64,000 nucleotides of DNA from Dactylis glomerata (lineage: Eukaryota > Streptophyta > Magnoliopsida > Poales > Poaceae), in the NCBI GenBank assembly GCA_007115705.1, contig QXEO01002089.1:485671-549670 (forward strand). Direction: 5' to 3'. Of the stretch, positions 28,140 to 38,445 are shown piece after piece (the first letter of the stretch is position 1; each line of letters starts with the position of its first letter). Under the pieces are notes generated by a model. It was not told the origin of the DNA. It did no database searches and saw nothing but the letters and a program-made list of their open reading frames with translations. Made by a program: the position numbers and the translations under genes.

Positions 28140-29300
28140 CTACAGCTTCAAGACAGGTTTGATCCCATGCTCTGAAATTTGATGCTCCAACTCTTGCTTG
28201 AGTTGTTCTCCATAGGAACCATGGAGCCACACTTCCTTGAGTTTCTTCAGTTTGTCTAGCCCAGAAATCCGCAAAGAGTTTCCACTAGAGCAATGGACCA
28301 TCAGCAGCTCAATAGAGTCCACAAAGTACATTCCAAATTGTACATGTAAACTGGAGGTGGAATCAATCTCGAGGACAGGAAATCTGAAGCTTTCATCAGA
28401 AACATTAGCTATACCCTCTGCTGCCAGCTTACCAACAAGGAGAACACCATCTTCAACTGGCTTGACACAAAGACAATGTATGATGCTTCGATATCCCGAA
28501 TATTAAAGGGTGTCTATGTCCTGTTGCCTTAATATGGTCAGCTCAAGATTACCCTTTTTGAGATTCTGAAACTGCAGGGTCCAGGGTGGCAATATGCGCA
28601 CGTTCCCATACAGTTTAAGGCTCTCGAGGGTCCTGGGTAGATGCGAGATGTCATCTAAAGTAGCTAAGAAACCCTGATTATCCTTCTCCAGTTGCACTGA
28701 CAAGGCCTACAGATGGGCATGAGCCGAGATGGCAGAACACAGCTCCTTCAAGCTTTCACTGTTGATGCCACATACCCCCAACTTGCACAATTGGGTAAGG
28801 TTCTTGAGCTCCTTTAGGAAGGCCTTGCCACCTGCAGCATTGACATTGACAGCATCAAGAGTATGTAAGGCCGTGGTGTTCCCAATCCCTGCAGGAACCT
28901 CAACACCACAATTATCAAGGCGGCAGGTTTTGTGCAACTTGGACAACCGGGACACAAAACTACGTGGCCTTGATGGTGTGGTTGATGTCTGGACTTGATC
29001 TCTTGCTGCTAGAATTGTGCTACTACAACCCCCAATGATGTTGATATCTGATGGAGAGGTAAGCTTGAAACTGTGCCGGCACAAATGTATTGCATCTTCT
29101 GTAGCTTGATGATAGCCAGTGGCAGTGTGACCATGGAGGTTTTTCCGTCATCTAGAGTCTGTAACTGCCTAAGGCTACCCAATGAATCTGGCAGATGAGT
29201 GACATCTTTGCATCTTCGTAGGGACAGGAACTTAAGGCGAGGCAGTAGTTTTATGATATGCTCGAGCCCATCATCACAGCTAACGTGTCCTCCAAATCCA
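28140..29300 (-). pseudogene. NLR disease-resistance gene remnant (LRR part)
   Basis: From 29084 down to 28140 one minus-strand frame is open except for stops at 28709-28707 and 28505-28503. It shows irregular leucine-rich repeats of the CC-NB-LRR type: LHTLDAVNVNAAGGKAFLKE, LKNLTQLCKLGVCGI, LKELCSAI, LPRTLESLKLYGNVRILPPW, and the C-terminal ISGLDKLKKLKEVWLHGSY ending EHGIKPVLKL. Further up (29100-29300) a neighbouring frame gives LPRLKFLSLRRCKDVTHLPD, so a frameshift lies near 29090. NB-ARC and coiled-coil parts are missing; a LINE fragment takes their place. The C-terminal pattern is that of RPM1/Pik-like grass NLRs. It cannot encode a receptor. Confidence 0.8.
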
Positions 29301-29324
29301 AAAGCCAGACCAGGCTCATCTTGT

Positions 29325-29620
29325 CAGAGACCAGTAATGATTTCCAGTCACGGAACACTGTCAGAGACTGATAAGACTGTTAATCACCTTTTCTTCCAAT
29401 GCAAGTTTGCCCATTCTATATGGTCCATCATCCACGTGGCTTCGAACTTGTATCCGTCGCGTAGTGCTGCAAGTATTTTTGGGAACTGATCTCGTGGTAT
29501 TGATCACAGGTGCAGAATCCTCATTAGGGTGGGACCAGTAGCCTTGATATGGTCGCTATGGTTATGTAGAAGTGAAATGGTCTCTAACTGTAAAAGTCCG
29601 TTCCTATTTCATTATGAAGA
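29325..29620 (+). pseudogene. LINE zf-RVT fragment, plus strand
   Basis: The plus frame reads ETDKTVNHLFFQCKFAHSIW followed by an Ile/Val-rich stretch, stop TGA near 29489, then an in-frame continuation with LIRVGPVALIWSLWLCRSEM. This is the zinc-binding and C-terminal region of a grass LINE. It is truncated at both ends and interrupts the NLR remnant. Confidence 0.7.
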
Positions 29621-29846
29621 GGGGGTGTTGTGAAGTGTATAAGTGGATTGCACTATAGCCATTTCCATCTGTTCGGGCTTTTGGTTACGTTGGCTAGTGC
29701 ATGAAGCTTGACAATAGCATGTGTCAAAGCAAATTCCATACTGGTACATGCCAAAGGAATGAAGCTCTACTGTTCTCTAAATAAACCAATTGCACATTAT
29801 GATGAGGCTTCATTGTGTTCCCTGTGTGTTAACATGTGTTTTCCTG

Positions 29847-31349
29847 TTAACATGTGTTTTCCTTTTCGCCCTTGTTCCTGTAATCACCAGTATAGTAGAC
29901 AGCAGGAATAAACCTTCCACCTTTATCAGCTAACTGCAAATCTTCTGCCAGGTGGAGTTTTCTCGCCATTAAGAGATCATCAAAGAATTGGTGCAACAAG
30001 ACCTTGTCAGGGGCCATGCACCTGTCGAGCAAGTCCTTCATCACATCCACTGCTCCTTCAAAATCCTTATTCTTGCAGAAAGTAGATATAACCGTCTTAT
30101 AAGTGTCATAATTCGGATGGAAACCAGATTTTTTCATCACGTTCAACAGCTGCAGTGCTCGCTCTGAATTCTGCACTTTGCAGTGCCCAATAACCAATGC
30201 TGAGAAAGTCGAAGCATTAGGTTCAAGCTTTTGCCTGTCAAGCTGCTGAAACAAATGCTCGGACTTTTGTATCTTCCCATCCTGGCAAAGACCAAGAATT
30301 AGGGCGTTGTATGTCACGATATCAAGCTCCACTCTGTTCTTGACCATCTCTTCATGAACCCTCGACGCTGCCCCATAATCACCAACTATGACATACCCAT
30401 AAATCAGCGTATTGTATGTCACTGTGTTCGGCGTGACCCTCATCGCCCTCATCTCGCTCAACAGCCGATTCGCATGCTGCATCCTCCCCTCCTTGCACAG
30501 TCCATGGATGACCGTGTTGTAAGTTACCTCATTGGGAGGTAGCCCCTCCCGTTCCATCTTCTTCTTCAGCTCCAGCGCATGCTGCAGACCCCCATGGTCC
30601 CTGCAATAAGCAGCGATCAACGTGTTGAAGCTGACCGCCGTCCTATCAACCCCCCAATCCGGCATTTCATCAAGCACCTTGGCCGCGTCAGCGACCCGCC
30701 CCAGGGCACAAAAGGCCCGCAACACCATGTTGGCCGTGTACACATTGGGCGAGATACGGCAACGGCGCATCTCCCGGAAGAAGGACACGGCAATCTCGGG
30801 GCGCTTGAGGCGGAGCGCGGCGGAGATGAAGACGTTGCAGGACTCGACCCGCGGGAGCAGGCCATGCGCACGCATGGCGCGGAAGGTGAGCGTGGCCTGA
30901 GAAAGCTTCTTTCGGCGCGCGCAAGCGGAGAAGAGCACGTCGATGGACGGCACTGCGGCGCCGTGGCCGGCAAGGCGGGCGGTGAGGATGAGGTGGTGGA
31001 GGAGGTCAGGGAAGGCATGGTGTGGCACGGAGGGGAGCAGGGAAGAGAGGAGCTCGGAAGAGCGGCGCGGGGTGAGGGAGTTGAGGAGGAGAGCAAAGGG
31101 GAGCGGCTGCGGCGGCGAGGGGAGGAGGGAGGCGAGAAGGTCGTGGGGCACCCGAGGCGGGGAGAGGAGGAGGTGGGCGAGGCGGAGGGGGTTGAGCTGG
31201 GGTAGGAAGCGAGAGAGGGAGGATGGCGCAATCACCGGCGAGGAGGAAAGGTGGGAGCGGAGGGCGGTGACGAAGGCGAGGTCCTCGCCGGCGAGCGGCG
31301 GGAGGGTGAAGTGCGGCAGCGGAAGCGGAAGCGGGCGCGGCGCCGGCAT
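29847..31349 (-). CDS. P-class pentatricopeptide repeat (PPR) protein
   Basis: 500 residues, no intron, ATG at 31349 to TAA at 29849-29847. The GC-rich N-terminal 130 residues (Pro/Leu/Ser/Arg-rich) would serve as or contain a mitochondrial or plastid targeting sequence. Nine consecutive 35-residue PPR motifs span about 134-449, for example VTYNTVIHGLCKEGRMQHAN and VTYNALILGLCQDGKIQKSE. There are no E, DYW or SMR extensions, so it is a P-class protein, expected to bind organellar RNA and affect processing, stability or translation. It resembles Arabidopsis At4g26680-like proteins, from memory. A duplicated 18-bp word covers the stop codon. The gene looks intact. Its promoter side carries a MITE fragment 40 bases upstream. 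Confidence 0.9.
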   Translation of the reverse strand: MPAPRPLPLPLPHFTLPPLAGEDLAFVTALRSHLSSSPVIAPSSLSRFLPQLNPLRLAHLLLSPPRVPHDLLASLLPSPPQPLPFALLLNSLTPRRSSELLSSLLPSVPHHAFPDLLHHLILTARLAGHGAAVPSIDVLFSACARRKKLSQATLTFRAMRAHGLLPRVESCNVFISAALRLKRPEIAVSFFREMRRCRISPNVYTANMVLRAFCALGRVADAAKVLDEMPDWGVDRTAVSFNTLIAAYCRDHGGLQHALELKKKMEREGLPPNEVTYNTVIHGLCKEGRMQHANRLLSEMRAMRVTPNTVTYNTLIYGYVIVGDYGAASRVHEEMVKNRVELDIVTYNALILGLCQDGKIQKSEHLFQQLDRQKLEPNASTFSALVIGHCKVQNSERALQLLNVMKKSGFHPNYDTYKTVISTFCKNKDFEGAVDVMKDLLDRCMAPDKVLLHQFFDDLLMARKLHLAEDLQLADKGGRFIPAVYYTGDYRNKGEKENTC

Positions 31350-31389
31350 TGGTGGTGGGGTCTCAGCGTTCCGATCACAGCTACTGCAG

Positions 31390-31510
31390 ATACTCCTTCC
31401 TTTGTAGGATGCCTACATTTTTTATCAAAGTTATTTTTTTAATTTTTTTTGGTACATGTTGACATTTTTTTATATAGTTGGTCAAACTTTAAGATTTGAT
31501 TTTTAAAGAT
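31390..31510. repeat. MITE-like fragment upstream of the PPR gene
   Basis: ACTCCTTCCTTTGTAGGATG... with T-rich sequence and GTTGGTCAAACTTTAAGATTTG, as in long grass mariner MITEs. No clean right terminus. It would lie in the promoter or leader of the PPR gene. Confidence 0.4.
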
Positions 31511-31861
31511 AATAGCCCTCTGCCCCTCCATCGCTCTCTCTAGGGCGCCTCCGGCGGTGACCCAAACCCTAACGTCGCCACCCTCCTCCCACTAGCCCCT
31601 CTCCCCGCTGTTGCCAAAGGTGTCCGTGCAAAGACATGTAACCGTTAATGAAGGTAGCGGAGCAGATTTCATCACAATCGCGTCCCGCGGTGGACTTTGG
31701 ACGTTGAGGCGGCGACCTCGGGCAATGAGGCGGCGGTGGCTTCACAACAAACAGGGCGCGCGGATGTTGGACTCTTCCTTGGCCATGTGGATAGTAAGGA
31801 GATGTCAGGTGTTGGACGTGGAGCTCGGGATGCTCGTTCGATGTGCTCTATATGTGAAGGG
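31511..31861. other. GC-rich spacer, no feature recognised
   Basis: Contains CCAAACCCTAACGTCGCC-like leader-style sequence, but no supportable ORF or element boundary. Confidence 0.4.
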
Positions 31862-33367
31862 TGATACGTCCATTTTGCATCACTATTTTGTATCATAATT
31901 TACTATTATTCATTGATATATTTCACATTTAGAAATGATATTTATGTTGTTTCCTCTATTTTTACATGTTTGATGATCATTGGAGGATTTGCTGTCGGAG
32001 TCAAGATTCTGCTGGAAAAAGGACCGTCAAGATACCATGTTTCGGAAGATCAGGAAATTCCAGAAAAATATCAGAAAATTATATTTTGTCAGAAGACTGA
32101 AGAAGCCAGAAGGAGGAGGCGAGAGGAGCCACAGGGCAGGCTCACACACAGGAGGCGCGAGCCCACCCCTAGCCGCGCCGGCCTGTTGTGTGGCCGCCCT
32201 GGCCCACTTCTGCCATCGCCCCTTCGCGTATTTCATCGTCCTCGAAAACCTAAGTCAAGGGGGGGGGGGGGAGGGCTCAGAGATAGACACCGCCGCCTCT
32301 GCGGGGCGGAAAACACCAGAGAGAGAAAAGCTCTCCGGCAGGCAGAAATCTACCGGGGAAATTCCTTCCCGGAGAGGGGAGATCATCGCCATCGTCATCA
32401 TCATTGCACCGGACTTCATCGGGATCATCATCATCATCATCTCCATCACTAGAACCTTCATCTTCACCATCACCACGCCGTCCCGCTGTAACATCTTGGG
32501 TTGAATCTTGTCAAATTCATAGGGGAAACTTTCCCGGTGTTGATTACTTTTGTGGTTGATGCTATTGAGTGGAACCGTTGAATTAAGGTTTATATTCAGA
32601 TTGTTATTTACCATTATTTCACCTCTGATTATGATCCATATGATGTCTTGTGAGTAGTTCGTTTAGTTCTTGAGGACATGGGAGAAGTCAAGTTCTTAGT
32701 AGTGGAATTATGTTGAGTAATATTTAATGGTTTGATATTTATTTGTTGTGGTGCTATTTTACTAGTGGTGTCATGTGAACGTCGACTACATGATACTTCA
32801 CCATTTATGGGTCTAGTGAGATGCATTGTGTATTTGGCTATCAATTGTGGGGTTGCTGGAGTGACAGAAACCTAAACCCCAGTTAGGAAACCATTGCACC
32901 ATGGAGCGTAGGATCTTAGTTTAAAGCTGTGGTTAGATTTATCTTAATTATTTTCTTGTAGTTGCGGATGCTTGCAAGGGGTATAATCACAAGTGTGTAT
33001 TTATCCTAGTAAGGGTAGTGCACTAGCACAGGTTCACCCCCATAATACTTATCAAACCAATAAAGATTATTTAGCGATATGAAGCGAAAGCACTTGATAG
33101 AAACTCCCGTGTATCCTCGAGAACGTTTGGTCATCATAAGTTACACAACCGACTTGTCCTTTGCTCTAGAAAGGATTGGGCCACTTGCAGCAATTACTAT
33201 TATTGTCTTTTATTTATTTGCACTTTATTTATTTGCATTACTAAATACCCCTAAAAACTCGTTTGCTAGTATTTACAGTGAATCCTTGATCAAAACCACT
33301 TGTCAACACCTTCTGCTCCTCGTTGGGTTCGACACTCTTATTTATCAAAAGTACTACGATATACCCC
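31862..33367 (+). repeat. H1 5' LTR, first part
   Basis: TGATACGTCC start; contains a C-rich body, a 13-base G run near 32260, CAT repeats near 32395-32470, and the A/T-rich R-U5-like end (TCGTTGGGTTCGACACTC). It is continued by 40059-40077. Confidence 0.8.
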
Positions 33368-34974
33368 TGATACGTCTCAAACGTATCTATAATTTTTGAT
33401 GCTCCATGCTTGTTTTATACCATTTGCCTATTGTATCGTTACACTTAGTGGCATTTTTATGCATTTTCCGGAACTAACCTATTAACGAAGTGCCACAGTG
33501 CCAGTTCCCTGTTTTCTGCTGTTTTTGTGTTTCAGAGTGATACACAGGAAATATTCTCAGAATTAGATGAAACAAGTTCCTGAAGTCTTATTTTACCCAG
33601 AAGCTTCCAGAGATCCGAAGGAGAGTAGGAGGCGAGGGACCAGGGGCCCACACACACAGGTGGCGCGGCCAGCCCCTGGCCCGCGCCACCCCCGTGTGTG
33701 GCCGCCTGGCCCCTCCTCTGACATCGCCCCTTCGCCTATAAAGACCCCCCGACGAGAAAAACCTAAGCACCCGATCAGTTTTCCAGAACACATCGCGATC
33801 CGCTGCCGCCGTCGACCCGAAGATCGGGAGGGTCCAGAAGCTCTTCCCGGCACCCTGCCGGAGAGGGGAATCGCCACCGGAGGTCTCCTTCATCGCCATG
33901 CTTGCCTCCGGAGCGATGAGTGAGTAGTCTACCTTGGACTATGGGTCCATAGCAGTAGCTAGATGGTTGTCTTCTCCACTATGTGCTTCATGTTTAGATC
34001 TCATAAGCTGCCATACATGATTGAGATCACTGTTATGTAATTCTACATGTTTGGTTTGTTGGGATCCGATGAATATTAGTGTTTATGATTAAGTTGCTGT
34101 ACTGAATTATATCTTTTGTTATCTCTATGTTGTTTATGATCTTGCATGCTCTCTGTTGTTAGTAGCTATCTTGGCCGAGTAGTTGCTAGTGACTCCAAGA
34201 GGGGGTATTTATGCTCGATAGTGGGTTCATGTCTCTATTTCACCTGGGGGAGTGACAGAAACCTCTAAGGTGGTAGATGTGCTGTTGCTACTAGGGAGAA
34301 AACAACATTCATATGCTCAAGGGCATATGCTTTGTTTACATTACACACTTTGCTTAATGCAATTATCTGTTGTTCGCAACTTAATACTTGTGGAGTTCTC
34401 GGATTGATTCACCACAAGTGGATTATTAGTCATAGATGCAGTTGGATGGCGGTCTATGTATTTTGTTGTAATGCCCAGAGTAAATCTCATAGTGATCCTC
34501 TTGACATATCACGTTATCTTTATTCTATCAATTGTCCAACTGTAATTTGTTTACCTAGCATGTGCTATTTTATCTATGGAGAGACACCACTAGTGAACTG
34601 TGGACCCCGGTCCTATTTCTATCATATTGCTATCACCTGTTTACTTTACTCGTACTGTTTACTTTACTCGCATACTTTTACTGTTTTCCACTCAATACAC
34701 TCATAACCTTTGTTTCAAGCAAACCGGTGGGATTGACAACCTCATCGCAAGTTGGGAACAAAGTATTTGTTTGTGTGTGTGCAGGTTCCACAAACACCTT
34801 CAGTCGTCATTGTCTCTCCTCTCCTGAACGATATTAAACCTTGGTTTCTTAACTAAGGGAAAACTTGCTGCTACACTTATCATACCTTCCTCTTGGGGTT
34901 CCCAATGGGCTGGTTATCCACCACGCACAAGGACAGTCTGCTCCCGCGTCAACTACACACCACCACACGCAGCA
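33368..34974 (+). repeat. 5' LTR of the gag-only element
   Basis: TGATACGTCTCAAACG... to ...CACACGCAGCA. CCTATAAAGACC (near 33735) is the likely TATA. Confidence 0.9.
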
Positions 34975-34984
34975 GCTTCTTTTC

Positions 34985-35002
34985 TGGCGCCGTTGCCGGG
35001 GA
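34985..35002 (+). other. Primer binding site of the gag-only element
   Basis: TGGCGCCGTTGCCGGGGA, identical to those at 40089 and 63518, ten bases inside the LTR. Confidence 0.85.
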
Positions 35003-35173
35003 GGAAGAGAAGACTTCTGCGAGGGGAGTTCTTCGCACACACATTCTTTACTTTGTTATTGTTTTGCTTTACTTTATTTTATTTTACCTGCATTGCTTTT
35101 TATATCAAAAACCCAAAAAAAATTTAGAATCCTTGGTAGCTGTTTTTACTTATCTGCTTTTAGTTTTGTTAAA

Positions 35174-35869
35174 ATGAGTAATCCTGAAGTAGAAGTTCGT
35201 AGTTTTAAGCAACAAGGGGGAGAAAGTTTAAAAGATGCTTGGTACCGTATTAATAATGCTCATCATAGGTGTACCAAAAAGCACTCTACCACGATCCTAC
35301 TTAGAAATTTTTATGTTGGTGTATCCAGTTGGAATAGGTATGTTCTTGATACTCTTACAGGAGGTAATTTTCTGGGTACTCCCGCTGGAGAAGCATGCAC
35401 TATAATTGAAAGTTTAGTGGGAATACCACCTATTCATGTTGCTAAAACTGAGACCACACTGGAGGAGGTGGTAGAAAAGCTCAGCTCTTTAGAGAAAAGT
35501 TTGCCAAGTATCCTAGAAAATACTAGTCGCGTTAGTGAATTAATAGAAAACATGGGTAAGAGAATTACCAATTTAGAGGCTAGCACTACTCATGACAATC
35601 AAAACTTAAGGATTGGTAAACTAGAGGAGTCTATGGAAACTCTTAGCTTAATCTTCTCTTCTCTTAAATTTAAGAAAGAGAAAGTGTTTGTTGGAAAAGA
35701 GCAAAAATTTATGTATGTTCCCAAGGTTTCTGCGCTTAAATCTCAACATGTTCTTAAAATTGGTAAGACTCTTAGTTTCACTAAGGGTGACTTGAAGGTT
35801 GAATCATCTTCGGGAACCTTCAAAGAGCCTACTGAGGTAACTAGCACTTCATCACTTGATATTACTTGA
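35174..35869 (+). CDS. gag: Gag-like protein of non-autonomous Gypsy element
   Basis: 231 residues from ATG 35174 (MSNPEVEVRSFKQQGGESLK) to TGA. The N-terminal half (to about residue 85) resembles the end of a retrotransposon gag domain (SLKDAWYRINNAHHRC, LLRNFYVGVSSWNRYVLDTL). The second half is a Leu/Glu/Lys-rich coiled coil (about 95-165) and a Ser/Thr-rich tail. There is no zinc knuckle and no enzyme domain. An upstream in-frame extension into the leader exists, but the ATG here matches the placement of the gag ATG at 63704. It would supply structural protein only, or be a relic. Confidence 0.75.
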   Translation: MSNPEVEVRSFKQQGGESLKDAWYRINNAHHRCTKKHSTTILLRNFYVGVSSWNRYVLDTLTGGNFLGTPAGEACTIIESLVGIPPIHVAKTETTLEEVVEKLSSLEKSLPSILENTSRVSELIENMGKRITNLEASTTHDNQNLRIGKLEESMETLSLIFSSLKFKKEKVFVGKEQKFMYVPKVSALKSQHVLKIGKTLSFTKGDLKVESSSGTFKEPTEVTSTSSLDIT

Positions 35870-38445
35870 TTCGCAATTTTCTGCGCCTAGCTCAAAGGCG
35901 TTAAAGAAAAGCACTCTTGGGAGATAACCCAATGTTTTCTTTTCAGTACTTTTTCTTTTATTTGAGTCTTGGAAGTCATTACTACTATAATGACCGCTCC
36001 TTATCTTGTTTATTTCGTTTTTGTGCCAAGAGAAGCCTCTAATTTGAGTGAGGTAAAGATTTGGGGATGTTGCTGTCCTGAAACTGTTTTCGGTGCTACA
36101 CCGTAAAAATTCGTGAAAATTCTCTGTTTATCTTTTGGACCTGCGATTTCTTGTGCATATGCCCCAGGTTATATCCAAACTTTTGTTAGTTGAACACTTT
36201 TTGATTTGAGCAACAGAAAATCCTTCAAAAATTCGACCTTTGTCAGCTGTTCAGTTTTGACAGATTTCTGCCAATATTTGTGTTTGCCACTTTATCGCTT
36301 TATTTTGAGTTCTTTTGATCATGGAACTTTTGGGGAGGTTGCTACAGTGGTATATGCTATATATGTGGTGGTTTTGTGTTGAAACCTGAAGCAAATAGAG
36401 GGTTGATTATATGTTATGCTTGCACTAATGTTGCTAATAGAATTGTGTTTAGTTTTGTATGAAGGAAGTTTTCAAGTGTAGGGATTGGAGAATGATGAGA
36501 TGAGTTGAAGAATGGACAAAAGTTCAAGCTTGGGGATGCCCATGCATCACCCCAAGAAATATCCAAGAAGTACAAGCGTCAAATCTTGGGGATGCCCCCG
36601 AGGCACCCCTTCTTCATCGGCAAAAATCAGGTCACCTTTCAAAACACTATATTTTTATTGCTTCATGCACTATGTGTTTTTCTTGGAGCGTCAGTTGTTT
36701 TAGTTTTCTTAGTTTGTTTAGTTTGTTTGTTTGCTGCAATAAATGGTTGGACCCCAACAAATTTTCTTTGGAGGAGATGTACTCGTTTTCATTTGCAAAG
36801 AACGCTTAGTTTTCACTCTTATTAAAAATCATGCGTTTTTCTTTTTCTGCTACTGCTTTTTGTTTTCGTTTTCGCCTTGATTTGCGTTCAGACCTTGTCA
36901 TATCTTTTCATCAAGGTGTATTTTTGCCTCTGATCTTTATTGGTTTTCATCAAAAGAGGTGTTTATAAAAATTTCAAATGGTGTTGGAAAAGAGAAAAAG
37001 CTTTTTGCAAAATAGTGGTACAAGAAGGAGCTTGTGTAGACTGAGGCTTAGGCTTTTTCATGTCATGCTTGATGTCTTTTTGATAGTATGCTTAGTGGTT
37101 TTGCTGTAGCATGACTTGTCTCAAATAACTGAGATTGCTTAATGAGCCTTTGAAAAAATCATGCGTTGTTTTTATTGTATGGAAGCATTATTTTGGTTTT
37201 CTCCTTGATGCTTTATTTGGGTTGACTTGGCGCATGCTCACACATGTTAGACTCTTACAAAGTCGCCAATAGCCTTCATGATCATCTAGTTTTTGACTTT
37301 TGATGCCATCGTATGCTTCTTTTAATGTCGCTTTGTCGCTTTGCATGATTATGGCCATTATTGCTCTCTTAGTTGGTCGCTCCCAGTCTTTTGCTAGCCC
37401 TCGCCTTGTACTGAGTATGAGCTCTACTCATGCATCCAACTCCTAAAAACCAAAGTTTTCCATTGTGTCCACTATAAATTCCTATGCATGGTATTTGTAA
37501 GCCATTCCAAAGTAAAATTTTCATGTGCTACCTTTCAAAAACCTTCAAAACACTTCTCATTTTGTGACACTGTTTTTAGCTCATGGGGACGTAGTGGTAG
37601 GATTTGCTATCTTCCATATTGCTTATTCCAAAAAAGAAAAAAAAAGAAAGAAAAAAAGGCACTCCTCCAAGAATGTGAATGCTGGTGGGCACCCGATGGA
37701 ATCGGTTAGCCATGGTATGTGAAAGGAAAAAGGTGGGGAGGAGTGCCAAGCTTTATAAAAAGAGCACAAAAGTGCCAATCTCTCTCTCAAAAACTTGCTT
37801 CATTTTTGTATGGAAGATAGTAAGAACCCCATTGCCAGTCGTTGACAAAAACAACCACCTCTCAAAACCAATTTTTATCTCTCTGTTTTATAAATGAAAA
37901 GCTCTAGCACATGTTAAATCACTGCTTCCCTCTGCGAAGGGCCTTTCTTTTACTTTTATGTTGAGTCACCACCTTCTTTCTTTATGCACCATTAAGAGAG
38001 CATAGTTGTCATTCTTAGTGTGATATGCATTGTCCCAAAGTTCATTGATTGATTCATATTGTTGGTTTCACTTGTTCTTAAATTATTTGTATCTAGTCGC
38101 CCTCTTAAACTTGTAGGTGTCCTATGCATTTATGTTTTGCTCTCTTTGAAGGACAAGCTGAAAACCATTTGTATGTTTTTCCTTATGATTTGAACACATG
38201 TTTGACTTTCATTGTTTCATTTTCATGATCTTTTGTTTGTGTTCATTTGCATGTTTACAACATGGTTGCTAAGTTCTTATTGTCATGATTATATCTTCAT
38301 GCCCATGTTTTAAGTTCTATTGATCCCAGCTCACCAATGCTTACATATATGATCAAGATTGTGTAGGTGCATGTCACCTCAAAAATTATTCTTTTGTTAT
38401 GACTTACCTACTCGAGGACGAGCAGGAGTTAAGCTTGGGGATGCT
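35870..38445 (+). other. Non-coding 3' internal region of the gag-only element
   Basis: 2.6 kb of T-rich sequence with no supportable ORF. CTTGGGGATGCC occurs at 36529-36540 and 36585-36596, and CTTGGGGATGC at 38434-38444 immediately before the 3' LTR, where it acts as the polypurine tract. The last 500 bases reappear inverted at 57227-57760. Confidence 0.75.

Noticed and set aside
30579..31205. Plus-strand ORF of 208 codons opposite the PPR gene
   Set aside because: Shadow of GC-rich PPR coding sequence; Gly/Glu/Arg-rich composition is what the antisense of such sequence gives.
33588..33899. An antisense ORF of about 100 codons (MAMKETSGGDSPLRQGAG...) that stays open in all the Gypsy LTR copies at 33588, 38667, 56694, 60440 and 61987
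   Set aside because: All three frames are long here because the stretch is GC-rich, the copies are simply homologous LTRs, and the C-terminal parts differ freely. No evidence of codon constraint by eye.
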